Source of the DNA: Rosa chinensis
Lineage: Eukaryota; Streptophyta; Magnoliopsida; Rosales; Rosaceae
Length of the DNA stretch: 64,000 bases
Assembly: GCF_002994745.2 (NCBI RefSeq)
Contig: NC_037094.1
Span: 42,855,139 to 42,919,138, forward strand
Direction: 5' to 3'
Made by a program: the position numbers and the translations under genes. The notes beneath the pieces are model-generated. The model saw nothing but the letters and a program-made list of their open reading frames with translations, was not told the DNA's origin and ran no database searches. How positions within the stretch are numbered: the first letter of the stretch is position 1; every line of letters begins with the position of its first letter. Shown piece after piece: positions 43,964-56,614 of the stretch.

Positions 43964-44893
43964 CGATGGACAACGCAACAAATAGAGATCCAATGGATGC
44001 AACTGGATCGATGGAAAATCAGCAATCAGAGGACATATATGCTATAAGAGCTTACGAAATGATAGACGATGTCTAAAACTACAACAAGTTAAAGATTGAA
44101 GATGTGAAGGCCATGACATTCAAAATGATAGCACATGCAGAGAGATTTTATGTTACTTATTTCTTGACACTAAACTTTGGATATAGGAGGGATACTGAGG
44201 GAGATGTTTAAGGTGTGACGAAGATGAGAGAATGACTTTGTAACAAGTAAGCGAGTCTAGCTAAAAAATGGTTCATAATAGAGGGAATAGTTCTTACTCC
44301 TCAGAAAATGACAAGGATAGATTGTAGGGCTATCATTTACAATGAGCATGTAGGAGCTCACATTGTAAAGACATTCGTTGTCGAACATTCTCACTGGTTA
44401 GAAACTGAAAACCATATTGCATTTCTGTGCTCACATCGAATTGTCGGCAAACAAGACCCATATTTCTATTGTAGGTTCAACGTAGACAAAGAAGACATGT
44501 TAGTTAGCAAATATATTTTGGCGAAATGGGCATTCATTAATTGATTATATGTGTTTTTGAAAATGTGTTGATATTTGATAACTTATATAAAAAGCTACTG
44601 ATTTTGTTTGTTAGATCAAACAATCATCGGGAAAGTATTATGTTTGGCGCTACTCTTATTATCGACCAAACTGTGGAGACACACACTTGGGTGTTGCGGG
44701 CATTTTTGCATTCAATAAATGGAAAGATGCCAAAAGCAGATGAAGCTATGTGTAGTGTAGTTGATGAAGTGATGTCGCAAGCGAAGCAGTCTCTGTTGTT
44801 GGAGTGTACAAAGTCCCCAAGAAACCATAACATAGAGTGGCGCATCTTCTTTCTATCAATCTTCAACAAAACATCAAATCTCATTTTTGAATA
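43964..44893 (+). pseudogene. FAR1-type MULE transposase fragment
   Basis: Broken frames on the plus strand carry a FAR1-like domain and the start of a MULE domain. Recognisable parts are VKAMTFKMIAHAERFYVTYF and LNFGYRRD, then MTRIDCRAIIYNEHVGAHIV, FVVEHSHWLE, DPYFYCRFNVDKEDML, and after a gap NNHRESIMFGATLIIDQTVE with THTWVLRAFLHSINGKMPKA. The DNA between the FAR1 part and the NNHRES part is short, so the first catalytic Asp region is missing. Stops break it in several places. It differs from the copy at 24588-27287. Confidence 0.75.
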
Positions 44894-44970
44894 AGTTGCC
44901 TTTGTCAGATCAGTTTATTATGAAACCAAAGCTTTGAAGTGTATGGAGAGCATGAGGTATCAATGCAAAC

Positions 44971-45640
44971 TTACTCCAACAAATCTTCATCAGAACCTTC
45001 TTCCTTAGTATACCGATAAGTCCCTATGTACTGATGCTTCTCTTCAATTTCACTACTTACAAGTAATTTAAAAAGTCCATGGAATGTTCGGGAGCCTTTT
45101 TTCTTGAGCATGATAGGCTTCTTTGGATTCTCAACCTCTATGGACTTGTTTAGATTCTTCACATTTTTGACTTCGTTGGATGAGGTAGATGACTAGACCT
45201 TTAATGGTGTCTACTCTTTTGAAGCAAAGACGAGTTCAAAGAAGGTTTCACTGCCGGATACACCGGTTCAGACACAATCTTTTGTACTTCCTCCCTTTTC
45301 TCTTCAACAACACCGCGGTGATCTTAGAAATTGGAGAATTCTTGTTGGAAACCTCAAAGTCTAACGTGGTTTCCTACGCTTTAGAGTTCGCGATTTTGGT
45401 ACATTTTAGGGTACCTCTATTAAAGATGTTGGAGCTTGGTTTCGCCCTTTTGGATGGCAGCTTCTCCGGCGCCATGCTTGATTTGGAGGAGTGTTGCGGT
45501 TTAATAGATGAAGAAAGAGAGAGAGGAAAGGAGAGAGACATAGGAAGTGGAGTGTTGCGGTTTAATAGATGAAGAAAGAAAGAGAGGAAAGAAGAGAGAG
45601 ACAAAGGTAGTGGAGAAGAAAATAGTAGAAAGAAGACAAA
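44971..45640 (-). other. Unidentified minus-strand reading frame remnants
   Basis: Two small frames on the minus strand: one with MAPEKLPSKRAKPSSNIFNR near 45474, and a Lys-rich one at 45162-44971 (MKNLNKSIEVENPKKPIM). A GA-rich tract with the near repeat GTGTTGCGGTTTAATAGATG (45492 and 45552) flanks them. They may be parts of one decayed transposon or captured gene. No family was recognised. Confidence 0.3.
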
Positions 45641-46012
45641 GAATAAAATGAAGTAAGCACGACAATTAAAGAAATCATATCTATTTAAAATTCAAATTTC
45701 AAACCAAATGACCGATGTGATTGCTTACATTTAGTGATAACCGCATGTGATCATCACGTGAATGGAACCAAAATGACATCTAAAGGTAACACACTTTAGT
45801 TGATGGTAATTGAACTCACAAATAAAATATTATCATGTTTTATGAAAAAAAAAAAAAAAAAAAACTCAAGACTTAGTTTTTACGAGAAGTAGTTATTTTT
45901 TGTTTTGGGGTGAAACTCTGAGCCATCGGATTTTCTACGCAATGAGAGGTTTTACAGCGGAGAAAATTTCGAAGCGTGGGTCCATGTCTGTCTGTCGAGT
46001 GTCCCCACAGCG

Positions 46013-46020
46013 TATAAAAA
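46013..46020 (+). promoter_or_regulatory. TATA box of the importin gene
   Basis: TATAAAAA lies 145 bp upstream of the importin ATG in a region that changes from AT-rich intergenic DNA to a C/A-rich leader. A start of transcription about 46045 would give a 5' leader of about 120 bases. Confidence 0.6.
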
Positions 46021-46164
46021 CCCTTAAGTCCGAAGCAAAGCCCTGCCACAGTCTGCCACCACCCCCAAAACCCTCGACACAAAACACACTAGCAGTCTAG
46101 AGAGGCTGAGGAAGGAAAGCTGAAAAGCAAGGGAGGAAGTGGAACCCTAGAGAGACGAGACGAC

Positions 46165-48659
46165 ATGTCGCAGTCGCTGGAGCTATTGCTGATACAATTC
46201 CTGATGCCGGACAACGACGCCCGGCGGCAAGCGGAGGACCAGATTAAGCGGCTGGCCAAAGACCCTCAGGTGGTCCCCGCTCTCGTTCAACACCTCCGCA
46301 CCGCCAAGACTCCCAACGTTCGCCAGCTCGCCGCCGTTCTTCTCCGCAAGAAGATCACCGGCCACTGGGCCAAGCTCTCTCCTCAGCTCAAGAACCTCGT
46401 CAAGCAGTCCCTCATTGAGAGCATCACCATGGAGCACAGGTCTCTTTTACTTTTCCTTTTCCGATCAATCGCTTCTCTTTCCGATAAGTTGTGGTGATCC
46501 TACTTAATCTACTGCTAAGTTGTGGTGAAGTTTGCTAGGCATTCGAATCGAATTGCTTTCTTCCATGAAATAAGAGCTTGTTTTGTTTTGCATGGTGTTA
46601 ATGTAGTCCGCCGGTGAGGCGAGCCAGTGCTAATGTAGTTAGTGTCGTTGCAAAATATGCTGTCCCGGCTGGAGAATGGCCGGACTTGTTGCCCTTTCTG
46701 TTTCAATGTAGTCAGAGTGCACAGGAGGAGCATAGAGAGGTAACTTGCATTTGATTCATATGTGTCATTTCTTTTTCATTAGATAAGACATGAGCTTTGC
46801 CGTCAACTGCACTATGCCCTGCCACCCCATACAACAAATGAAATGGTGACCAATGTACCATTGCTGTATACATATTATGCATGAATGTGATATCAATTAT
46901 TAATGCAATCCAATTCAAACGGGGAGGATGTGTCCATTACGTGTAGATTTTATAGTGGTTGGGCTCTGGCTCTGTCCCTGTTAACAAACTGCTTTCCGAG
47001 GATTATACCTTCCTTCAAAGAATCAGGTCTTTCTGTTATTGGACTTGACTATCCAAAACATGTATAAATCTTCCCATGGGCCAGCCAACAACCGAACAAA
47101 ATCCTGCACTTCTGTAGGTCTACCAACATTCGATTTAACAAGGTCAACTGGATTTTCTATTAGAGTAAGGAAAGTATTTCTGAGGAAAAATTATTGTGAT
47201 ATAAAGTGACCAAACTCTGTTGTAGTTGAAGTTGATCGAATAAAATTTCATGGACAGAAGATTTCAAAATCTGATTTCTCCACATCATGCATTAGTTCAT
47301 ATAAACTGTTATTACTCTGCTCCCAGTTACTAGGTTGAATACACTGATTTTTATGGTTTTTTTCTTTATCAAGGTGGCATTGATCCTTTTCAGCTCTTTG
47401 ACTGAAACAATTGGGAATACGTTTCGACCACATTTCGCAGATTTGCAAGCTCTTCTTCTGAAATGCTTGCAGGATGAGACTAGCAACCGTGTCAGAGTTG
47501 CTGCACTCAAGTAATGTTAATCCTTGTATCCCATTTATTTATAGTTTTGATGTGTTGCTGCTACTTCTGCTCAGAAGTGATTAATTTGTATTACTTATTA
47601 GAGGCTTTTACATATAATTCCAGGGCAGTGGGGTCTTTTCTAGAATTCACTCATGATGGGACCGAAGTGGTAAGCCTGTATTCATGTTGTCACTTCATAT
47701 TAAAAAGCAAGCATAATATATAAATGCTTGTATTGTGCATATACAATAATGCTTCTCCTCTTTTGTAAACTCAATGCTCTTTTAGTGCATAAATTGGTAT
47801 CCAGGGAAAGTCACAATGCCCACCTGCTCTAACTGCCCATTTGTTATGCCATATATAGCAAATAAATGTATAGTATATCAAATTGAGATTCTTATGACAG
47901 CAATGATGTAATATGCCAAATTGAAAAGAGATCAAGATTCCTCTTGAGATGATGATTAAGAATCCCTTGAAAATTACCCTCTCCAATAGGTGTGTGGTAT
48001 TCAATGGTAATTGTAAGATTGAAGTTAAATTATATTTTACAGCTTCTATTTGAAGTTTGAACCAACTGATAACGACAATATAATCAGATTCCTTGCAAAT
48101 TTATACCCAAGATCGGGTTTGACCATATATAGTAATCTCATTCCTTTGGCATTTGATTTCAAGAATCTTCTTATCTCTACATGTCATGTCAAGTGTACCA
48201 AACACGCATTATAGGTTTTATCTTTTTCAATCTCTTCTGCTGTTGTTTGGATTGCTTTCATTGCATGTCTTATCAGCATGATTTTTTCTTTTTCTTTGCT
48301 GGCATAAATCTTTTTCATAATAATGCAGGTCAAGTTTCGAGAATTCATTCCCAGCATTTTAAATGTATCAAGACAATGCCTTGCTGCTGGCGAAGAGGAT
48401 GTTGCTGTAATTGCTTTTGAGATTTTTGACGAGTTGATTGAATCTCCTGCACCTCTTCTTGGGGAGTCTATTAAATCCATTGTGCAGTTCTCTCTTGAAG
48501 TTTGCTCAAGTCAAACTTTGGAGTCTAACACTCGTCATCAGGTTAGTTTGAAGGGTAAATGTTTTCTTGAAATTTTTAAAATGCTCTTGATCCTAGATTA
48601 TGATTCTGAGTAGTCGAACAGCTGTTTAACGTAGCTCGTCTTCTTAGAACTAAATATAT

Positions 48660-48704
<45 letters not shown>

Positions 48705-51700
48705 CCTCTCTCTCTCTCTTCCTCTCTTCTTATATTTGTTTGTCTGGTTTTCTTTGTTATCTTGCAGGCAATCCAAATAATCTCATGGCTAGCAAAGTAT
48801 AAATCCAAATCCCTTAAAAAGTATAAGCTCATCATTCCTATTCTGCAAATTATGTGCCCATTGCTTGCCGAATCAACTAATGGAGATGAAGATGATGATC
48901 TTGCTCCGGATCGAGCTGCTGCAGAAGTTATTGACACTATGGCTTTGAATATACCGAAGCAAGTCTTCAGTCCTGTTCTCGAATTTGCTTCTTTAAGCAG
49001 TCAGAATGCAAATCCCAAGTATAGGGAAGCTTCTGTTACTGCTTTAGGTGTCATTTCAGAGGGTTGTTTGGATTTGATGAAAGATAAGATGGAACCAGTT
49101 CTTCATGTTGTTTTAGGTGCTTTGAGAGATCCTGAGGAAATGGTCAGGGGAGCTGCTTCCTTTGCCTTGGGTCAGTTTGCTGAGCATTTACAGCCTGAAA
49201 TTGTATCTCACTATGAAAGTGTACTACCCTGCATTTTGAATGCCCTTGAGGATGCATCTGACGAAGTGAAGGTATGTTTGGTGGGATGAAGGAATTAAAA
49301 GATTGTCTTAGGTTGATTTGACTAACTGGGAGGTCCTCAGGTATCTATTAGTTCTGGGTTAGAGTTTGGTTTTGAGTGTGGGGATTTTATTTTCTTTGTT
49401 TGGTGGCTTTTGCCTTTTCTTGTTTCTGGTATTTTGTTGGGTGTAGGCTCTGTAGTTTCTCTTTCTTCTGGACTGCTGTCCTATTTTTTCTTTTATATAT
49501 TTTTCATTATAATCTTTGTCTTCCTATTAAAAGGAATAAAATACAAGATTCTTATTGATGTGCTGAATGATTAAAAACATAATCCATATGTGCAGGAAAA
49601 GTCATATTATGCTTTGGCTGCATTTTGTGAGAACATGGGTGAGGAAATACTTCCATTCCTTGATCCCTTGATGGGGAAACTGCTAGGGGCTCTCCATAGT
49701 AGCCCTCGTAATTTGCAGGAGACATGCATGGTATGGGTTCTTGTCCCTAATATTTCAAATGATTTCTGTAAACCTTCCCTATTCTGGATAGATAATTTAG
49801 TTCTTTTAATTTTCTTTTGGGTACCACATTTGCAGTCTGCAATTGGTTCAGTTGCTTCTGCTGCAGAACAAGCCTTTGTTCCATATGCCGAAAGGGTTTT
49901 GGAGTTGATGAAGAGTTTCTTGGTGCTTACTAATGATGAGGATCTCTGTTCACGAGCAAGAGCTACTGAATTAGTTGGAATAGTTGCGATGTCTGTGGGG
50001 AGAACTGGGATGGAACCAATTTTGCCCCCTTATATAGAAGCTGCAATTTCTGTAATAACATTCTCTCCCTTTGACTATGATTTCTGCGTCTTTTATGTAA
50101 TTACCCTTAATGTCTAGTATTTTACAGGGTTTTGGATTGGAATTTAGTGAGCTTCGAGAATATACTCATGGATTCTTCAGTAACGTTGCAGAAATTTTGG
50201 ATGAAGGTTTTATACAGGTCTGGAATGGTTTGGTTGGCTTAAACTTAGTGCAGTTATTCAGTTACTATCCATATTCATGTTATTCCATTTTTTGCACACA
50301 GTATCTTCCTCATGTTGTCCCCTTGGCATTTTCCTCCTGCAATCTTGATGATGGCTCTGCAGTGGACATCGATGAGTCTGATGACGAAAATATTAATGGA
50401 TTTGGTGGAGTTTCATCCGATGACGAAGCTCATGATGAACCAAGAGTACGAAATATCAGTGTAAGAACAGGAGTTTTGGATGAAAAGGCTGCTGCAACTC
50501 AAGCTCTTGGCTTATTTGCGCAGCATACAAAGACTTCATATGGACCGTATCCTGTAAACATCTAATTTATTTTATTATTTTATATTTTATATTTTATATT
50601 ATTATTAAAAATTTAATTATACATCAAATACTATATCGGGTTCTTTGACTTCTTTTAAGCTATTTGGAGGAGTCATTGAAGATTCTAATTAGACACTCAG
50701 GCTATTTTCATGAAGATGTTCGGCTTCAGGCAATCATTGCCTTGAAACGTGAGTAGCAACATTCTCTCTCTGTGCCTGCACATGCTAGGAAAGTAGCAAT
50801 TACCTATTTATTGCACAACCCTTTGTTTCTATTGCATGTTGATTAGCTTTTTCAACTCTGTTGAGGTCATGGATTTCATGCATGGTAAAGTCAAGCAATG
50901 AATATCTAATATTCTTCTAGTTGGTTTGTGCAAGGATGCATTCTTCAGTATGTCAAGAAATATAGTTTAGAGTGTTCTACATCTTCAGAGAATAATATTA
51001 TTCTATCATTAAGGGACAGAAGCTTGAGTGTTGGCATGTGTGCATAATACCAAAGATGTCATCTTAACCAGAAGATTTACAAATAAGTACATGTGTGTGT
51101 GTATTATATTTATAATATTAACAACATAAGTGTTTTCATTTGAAGTACTGGAAAGGTCAGTCCAAGTCATGCTAATGAAAAATGAAATGCTTTCCGAGTC
51201 TTTTTTTTTTCTGTTCCAACCTTAATGGTGGCATGACTAGCTCTTTTCTCAATAACAGAAAAAGGAAGAATTATTTGGAACATCTCTATTATTTGACAAC
51301 ACTACTATATTTTAGTTCTTTTGTGGCTAACACTTGGGACATTTTGATGATATTAGGACTAGGGATTAATGTTTGCATTCTGTAGTGTTGTTGCTTTTAT
51401 GTGGATAATAAAGTTGGATATCACCATTCCAGTAATTTCCTGTGTTTTTCGTTTGATTTCTAATGCAGATATTTTAACAGCAGCGCATGCGATATACCAG
51501 AATCATAATGTTAGTCTCTCTCACTCTCACCTTATAAAAATTATTGCATTCATCCTGTAACTTGTAATTAATAACTATGCCTTCAACTGGTGATCTTCAG
51601 TTTCATTTATTGAAAAAGGACTTATTTAAAACATGTTTGCATTTTAAATATTCTAGTACTATTGATCTGTTAAACATGTTTTCTAGCCTGCTATTTGGTT

Positions 51701-53821
51701 AAGCAACTTTGGTTTCTTTTCGAGTTCATGATAGTTTCTCTGAAGTTTATTGGTGTCATGCTACTAATATTATACTGCCTGTTTTGCAGGAAGGAGAAGC
51801 AAAGGCTAAAGAAGTACTAGGTAAAACCGTTATTGGGTAATATTTGTGCCTTTGGATGTTTTGCCCTGTTTTAATACAATAATACTCTTCATAATCTGCA
51901 GATACTGTCATGAATATTTATATCAAGACTATGACTGAAGATGATGACAAGGAAGTGGTTGCTCAAGCTTGTATGAGCCTTGCTGACATCATCAAAGATT
52001 TTGGATATATGGCGATTGAACCCTGTAAGTATGATTTATAGTTGGGATCATTTTATTCTATTTTTATAAGATGCAAGGCATTATTTATTGGTTGATGCTG
52101 ATGAAGTGCGGTCATCTAAACAGATATGTCTCGGCTGGTCGATGCTACTTTGGTACTGCTTCAGGAGAAATCAGCTTGTCAGCAGATAGCATCTGATGAT
52201 GAAATCGATGATGGTGATGTTGAACATGATGAAAAGCTCATGGATGCAGTCTCTGACCTGCTCCCTGCCTTTGCCAAGTCAATGGGTCCTCATTTTGCAT
52301 CTAATTTTGCAAAACTTTTCGGCCCTTTAATGGAATTTGCGGTGGGTTGCGATAACATTCATAGCATATTTAGTTCCAATGCCTTGCTAACATTTCCTTA
52401 TGGTAGCATGCTACTAATTTGACTATTGGCATATGCAGAGAGCTTCACGCCCATTGCAAGATCGGACCATGGTTATTGCCTGCCTTGCTGAAGTTGCTCA
52501 GAACATGGGTGCTCCAATTGCAGCATATGTCGATGTAGTTTCATCATATATTACTATTTTAGATGAAAATTAAGTACATGTCAAATGAATTCTGGAATAC
52601 AATAATTTAGTTTCTGAAAGTCTGTCTGGTTTCAGAATGTGATGCCCTTGGTACTCAAGGAACTATCATCCTCAGACTCAACCAATAGGAGGAATGCTGC
52701 ATTTTGTGTTGGAGAGTTGTGCAGAAATGGGGGTGAGGGGACATTCAAGTATCCTTGCTTAGGGTTTTATTTTTTTCATTCCCTCGCTCTTTTTTTTGTA
52801 TTTTCTTGTTGTTATCTCATTTGTGTTGTGGCTATTGCATTTGTTGAATCATTTTAAAATTATCTGGTTTTTACCAACAAATTTGGCACTGAAGCCTAAA
52901 CTATTAAAACTTGAATTTACCTTCCAGTAGAATTCCTTAATTAGATTCTAGATACTATGGAGATATATTACGTCGGCTTTCCCCACTATTTGGGGAATCT
53001 GAGCCAGATAATGCTGTCAGGGATAATGCAGCTGGTGCAGTTGCAAGAATGATAATGGTGCACCCCGAGCTTATCCCATTGAATGAGGTAATCTTGTCGA
53101 TAGCATTTTCTGACTTACTATGTTTTTTCCCTTTGGGTGATTATTGATGAGCTTCAGTAATTTGTCCTGGTTAATTGTTCAGGTACTTCCTGTTTTTTTG
53201 AAAGTTCTTCCATTAAAAGAAGATCATGAGGAGTCCATGGCAGTGTACACTTGCATCTCTACTCTTGTTTTCTCATCTAATGCTGAGGTCAGTGTGTTGT
53301 TCCCCTCTTCAACCCGAAACTTGATTTAGATCAAGATGATGAAATCTCTCTCTCGTGTGTGTGTGTGTGTGTGTGTTCATGATTCAAACCCCCTTACAAA
53401 AGCCAGATAAGAAATTGTTTGAGTCCTTATTTCGGTCACAATTAGATAGCTAAATGTAATTTTCGATTACAGTTAGATGACCAAATGGTTGTTGATTTGG
53501 CGGAGTTTCTGTAAAGAACTAAAGATGATTCTTGATTGTGGTTCCCAAAATGGATGGTCTGAATTGTTGGACTGGGTTGGTCCTTAGTTTTCTTACCAAC
53601 TTCTTTTCTGTTTAAAGCAGATTCTTTCTCTGGTCCCTGAGTTGGTCAATGTATTTGCTCAAGTTGTGGCATCACCACTTGAAACTACCGAGGTCAAAGC
53701 ACATGCAGGCAGAGCTTTTTCTCACCTGATTTCAATCTATGGTCATCAAATGCAGCCCCTTCTGAACAATCTCTCCCCTCAACATGCCAATGCCCTTGCT
53801 GCATTTGCCCCCAAAAGCTGA
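46165..53821 (+). CDS. IMB4: Importin beta family nuclear import receptor (importin-4 type), intact 20-exon gene
   Basis: Joining 20 exons gives an unbroken 1048-residue protein. Exons: 46165-46439, 46607-46739, 47374-47510, 47624-47669, 48329-48541, 48768-49271, 49596-49730, 49836-50051, 50128-50217, 50302-50546, 50660-50748, 51469-51509, 51790-51820, 51902-52024, 52124-52341, 52439-52534, 52636-52748, 52952-53087, 53183-53287, 53621-53821; all introns are GT..AG. The protein starts MSQSLELLLIQFLMPDNDAR and is a chain of HEAT repeats with an acidic loop (DIDESDDENINGFGG), as in plant IMB4 and animal importin-4. Such receptors bind cargo in the cytoplasm and release it in the nucleus on binding Ran-GTP. 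The N-terminal part (LRTAKTPNVRQLAAVLLRKK) is the importin-beta N-terminal domain. Length equals my recollection of Arabidopsis IMB4. No transposon lies inside, only microsatellites. Confidence 0.95.
48663..48720. repeat. (CT)n microsatellite in an importin intron
   Basis: A CT-dinucleotide tract of about 55 bases lies in the intron before the 504-bp exon at 48768. Confidence 0.9.
53357..53375. repeat. (GT)n microsatellite in the last importin intron
   Basis: A short GT-dinucleotide run in the intron before the terminal exon. Confidence 0.85.
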
Positions 53822-54779
53822 GAGTCAGTTACTTGCTTTTTATTTGCATTTATCTAAGAAGCTGTTTGAGTGAGGCCGCAAATTGTGGTTCTTCCCCAAT
53901 ATTTTGACGTGTTTTTTTGTTGCTGAGATTCTTTTCCAAAGACCGCTGTATGTGCTTCCCATATTTTATAGCTGGGATGGATTAATCGTGGAAGGAGGAC
54001 ATCATCTTGTAAGGTATGCATATGACCTACTGGAAGAAAGTACCAAATGGGTAACATACAGTGCACTGCTGATAACAGTGGCTTTACTGAACAGTTGAAC
54101 TTTTGGTAAAGAATGCAGACCAAAATGTTGATTGGGATAATTCTTTGATTCAAATGATTTACTTGAAACTTGGATCTAAAATGGTTTTTTTGAATGTTCC
54201 AAGGCCTAGTTTAAAAATATTCATATAATAGTTTATCAGTACTATTTTCATGCATCTCACACAAGCCCAACTTACATATTCTTGCTTCTTCTTACAGGTC
54301 TCAATCCTCCTTCCAGTACCACCTCCATTTTTCAAGGCTGGAGATACTGTTTATTTATTTTCTTCTTTTTCATTTGTTTCTTAGTTATTCATTTTCCCCC
54401 AAATTTTGTATCCCCTTTCAGCAACTTTGTGCAATATTTCAATGTGGAGTACTTTGTATTCACTAAAAGTGCCCTAGAGTATTTTTGAAGTACTAAGATT
54501 GTAGTCTTGTTGGTCTGTTATAGTTTTGGAACCTCAGCCTCATAGAATCGGATAGTGTGATGATGAATAACAGTTTTCACCTCAGTGTTTGCTTTTTTAC
54601 TACCAGTGGTTATACTCATAGGTATAATGTGTTATACTAACTTTTAAGTGCGTCTGTACTGTATGTTGAATGAAGTGGTTGTACCTATTATACAAATAGT
54701 AATTGGTGTTGTTTGGGCATTTTTATATGAGGTGTTTAGAAATGGAATGAAAATTTTCCTACTTCATTTGGGATCCGAG

Positions 54780-54780
<1 letters not shown>
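53822..54780 (+). other. Importin 3' flank and probable 3' untranslated region
   Basis: No gene was recognised. The sequence is T-rich, with a possible spliced 3' untranslated region: TTCTTACAG at 54290-54298 looks like an acceptor. No clear AATAAA signal could be assigned. Confidence 0.4.

Positions 54781-54842
<62 letters not shown>
54780..54842. repeat. Poly(A) run fused to (TA)n
   Basis: About 31 A residues pass directly into about 15 TA dinucleotides. This could be the tail of an inserted retroposon or a simple repeat. No element body was recognised upstream. Confidence 0.9.
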
Positions 54843-54845
<3 letters not shown>

Positions 54846-56213
54846 GTTATCTTTTGGGTAAACCAATAATTGAATTCAGAACTACCAAAGCTGCAAACCC
54901 ATACCAGTTGTGTATTCGTAATGTAATTTTTTTTTAAAAAAATCCAATGGAAGGACAGAGAACAATGGGAAAAGTAATCTCCAACAGTATCTAGCTCGAA
55001 GCTATTTTAGAGAGCTAAAGTAGGAGTTGCATCTTTTCTAGGGTAATTTGATTTTTAGCACAATTTTTTGATCTTTCGTAGCTTACATCTTTTTTAGCAA
55101 CTCCACTCTACCCATTCTTCATGTTAGTGACATTTGAATCCTTGACTTCTATAGTGTTTGTTAGGTCAGCTGACCTAAATCTTGCTTTTGCGTTAGTTAA
55201 TTCTATTGTAGTAGATCTTGTGATTTTCTGGCAATTTGTTTTAAATGCCATTTAAGCTTATCTATCTTCTCATTTGCTTTCTCGCCAATTTGTGTCATTG
55301 AACTCTAATTGGATTCGTGGGATGTGGGTTCCAAAGGTGGCATCAAAATTCGAGAGGCGTTAGAGAGAGTTCTTGCTCATTTACTTCGGAGACTGTTGTG
55401 ACGAGATTTTGAAGGAGGCCCTGGCGTTTTGATAATGTAGTGGTTCTCATCATTCATTTGGATGGTTTACTGAGCCTGGCTTTGGTTTCTCTGCAAATTC
55501 TCAAGGTTCAGGTCCAATTAAAAAAGAGAGTATTTAGTATATCGATGTGCATTTGCACCAATGTCAATGGATGGTTGGGTAACATTAATTATTTATTAAA
55601 AAAAAAAAAATTTGTTGATAAATATCAATAGTTGAGATTTGCTGGTTCATGTGCACTGTTGGAAAAATTTTCCCAATTAAAGAATTTTTCTCTAACAAGT
55701 TATGGAGGGTTATCAGTGTTATGGAGTGTTTGCAATATATTGATTATTTTCAGCGACCTCACATCGATTTGGTAAGAGAGGATTAAAAATAATGCATAAT
55801 TTTGATTCACCTAATAGAAACAACTTTTGATCCAAAGTGGCGTCTCATATGTGTAGTGGTAAAAGGTGTAGGCTAAAAATGGAAAAAAAGTAACATGAGA
55901 ATGATGAGATGACACAGACAAGCATAGTTCCCAATTCTAAATGCGACCATCCCACAAGGACTCGAGCCGAACCTTGCGAAACACGTGTTCAAATCAAATT
56001 GCCCCCAGCAGCTCTCCTCTTGTGGGAAATTTATCAGTGCACTGTTTTTGACTGTTCATAAGGGTGTGAAAAGACTCTTTTGCCCTTTCCTTAAAACCAA
56101 AATAGTTGATTCTTAACGTTAAGTAATGATAATCCATCAAACCCAGGGCAAAGAGAATAAACTCTACATTTGTGAAACAACGTGAAGCTGTTAAAGACAT
56201 CAAAGCTTGTATT
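54843..56213. other. Intergenic, no gene seen
   Basis: AT-rich with T/A runs and a few inverted AGCT-rich pieces near 54985-55050. No protein or repeat family was identified. Confidence 0.45.
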
Positions 56214-56216
56214 GGT

Positions 56217-56223
56217 ATAAAAC
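56217..56223 (+). promoter_or_regulatory. TATA box of the coiled-coil membrane protein gene
   Basis: TATAAAA lies about 400 bp upstream of the main ATG. It is followed by a GC-richer leader and a (CT)n tract at 56469-56496, common in plant 5' leaders. A leader intron (GTAAGG near 56391 to TTCCAG near 56534) is possible. Confidence 0.5.
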
Positions 56224-56464
56224 AGTGGGGACCTCATAAGAGCCCTAATTGCATCTCCATCTTAAACCAAACGGTGCGTTTTTGAAGCACCGAACGTCGT
56301 CTTCTTCGCCTTCGCGCGCGCCGCTCAAGTTTCTGGTTTTTGATGCACAGAACCTGTTCGATAAAATTCCCCAAAGGCTTTGCGTTTCTTGTAAGGGCAG
56401 AGGGTTGGGTGACGTCGGAGCCCAAAGAAGCCTTGGGTAGTGCTCTTCTTTTGCTTGTAGAAAC

Positions 56465-56496
<32 letters not shown>

Positions 56497-56554
56497 GGAA
56501 TAGAGTGTGTTTCAAATTTTGAATTCCTTTCCAGACATCATCATCATCATCGGG

Positions 56555-56608
56555 ATGGATTCTCAGATCAAGTTATTTCTTCCACATATCCAATCACACA
56601 ACAACTAG
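56555..56608 (+). other. In-frame short upstream reading frame or truncated N-terminus
   Basis: An ATG at 56555 opens 17 codons (MDSQIKLFLPHIQSHNN) and ends in TAG at 56606-56608. It is in the same frame as the main ATG at 56615. It may be an upstream reading frame that lowers translation, or the original start cut off by a nonsense change. Confidence 0.55.
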
Positions 56609-56614
56609 CCCTCA

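Noticed and set aside
48576..48937. Minus-strand frames of repeated Arg-Glu
   Set aside because: Translation of the (CT)n microsatellite and the reverse of an importin exon.
54780..54842. SINE tail
   Set aside because: The poly(A)-TA run is clear but no Pol III promoter boxes or element body were seen upstream.
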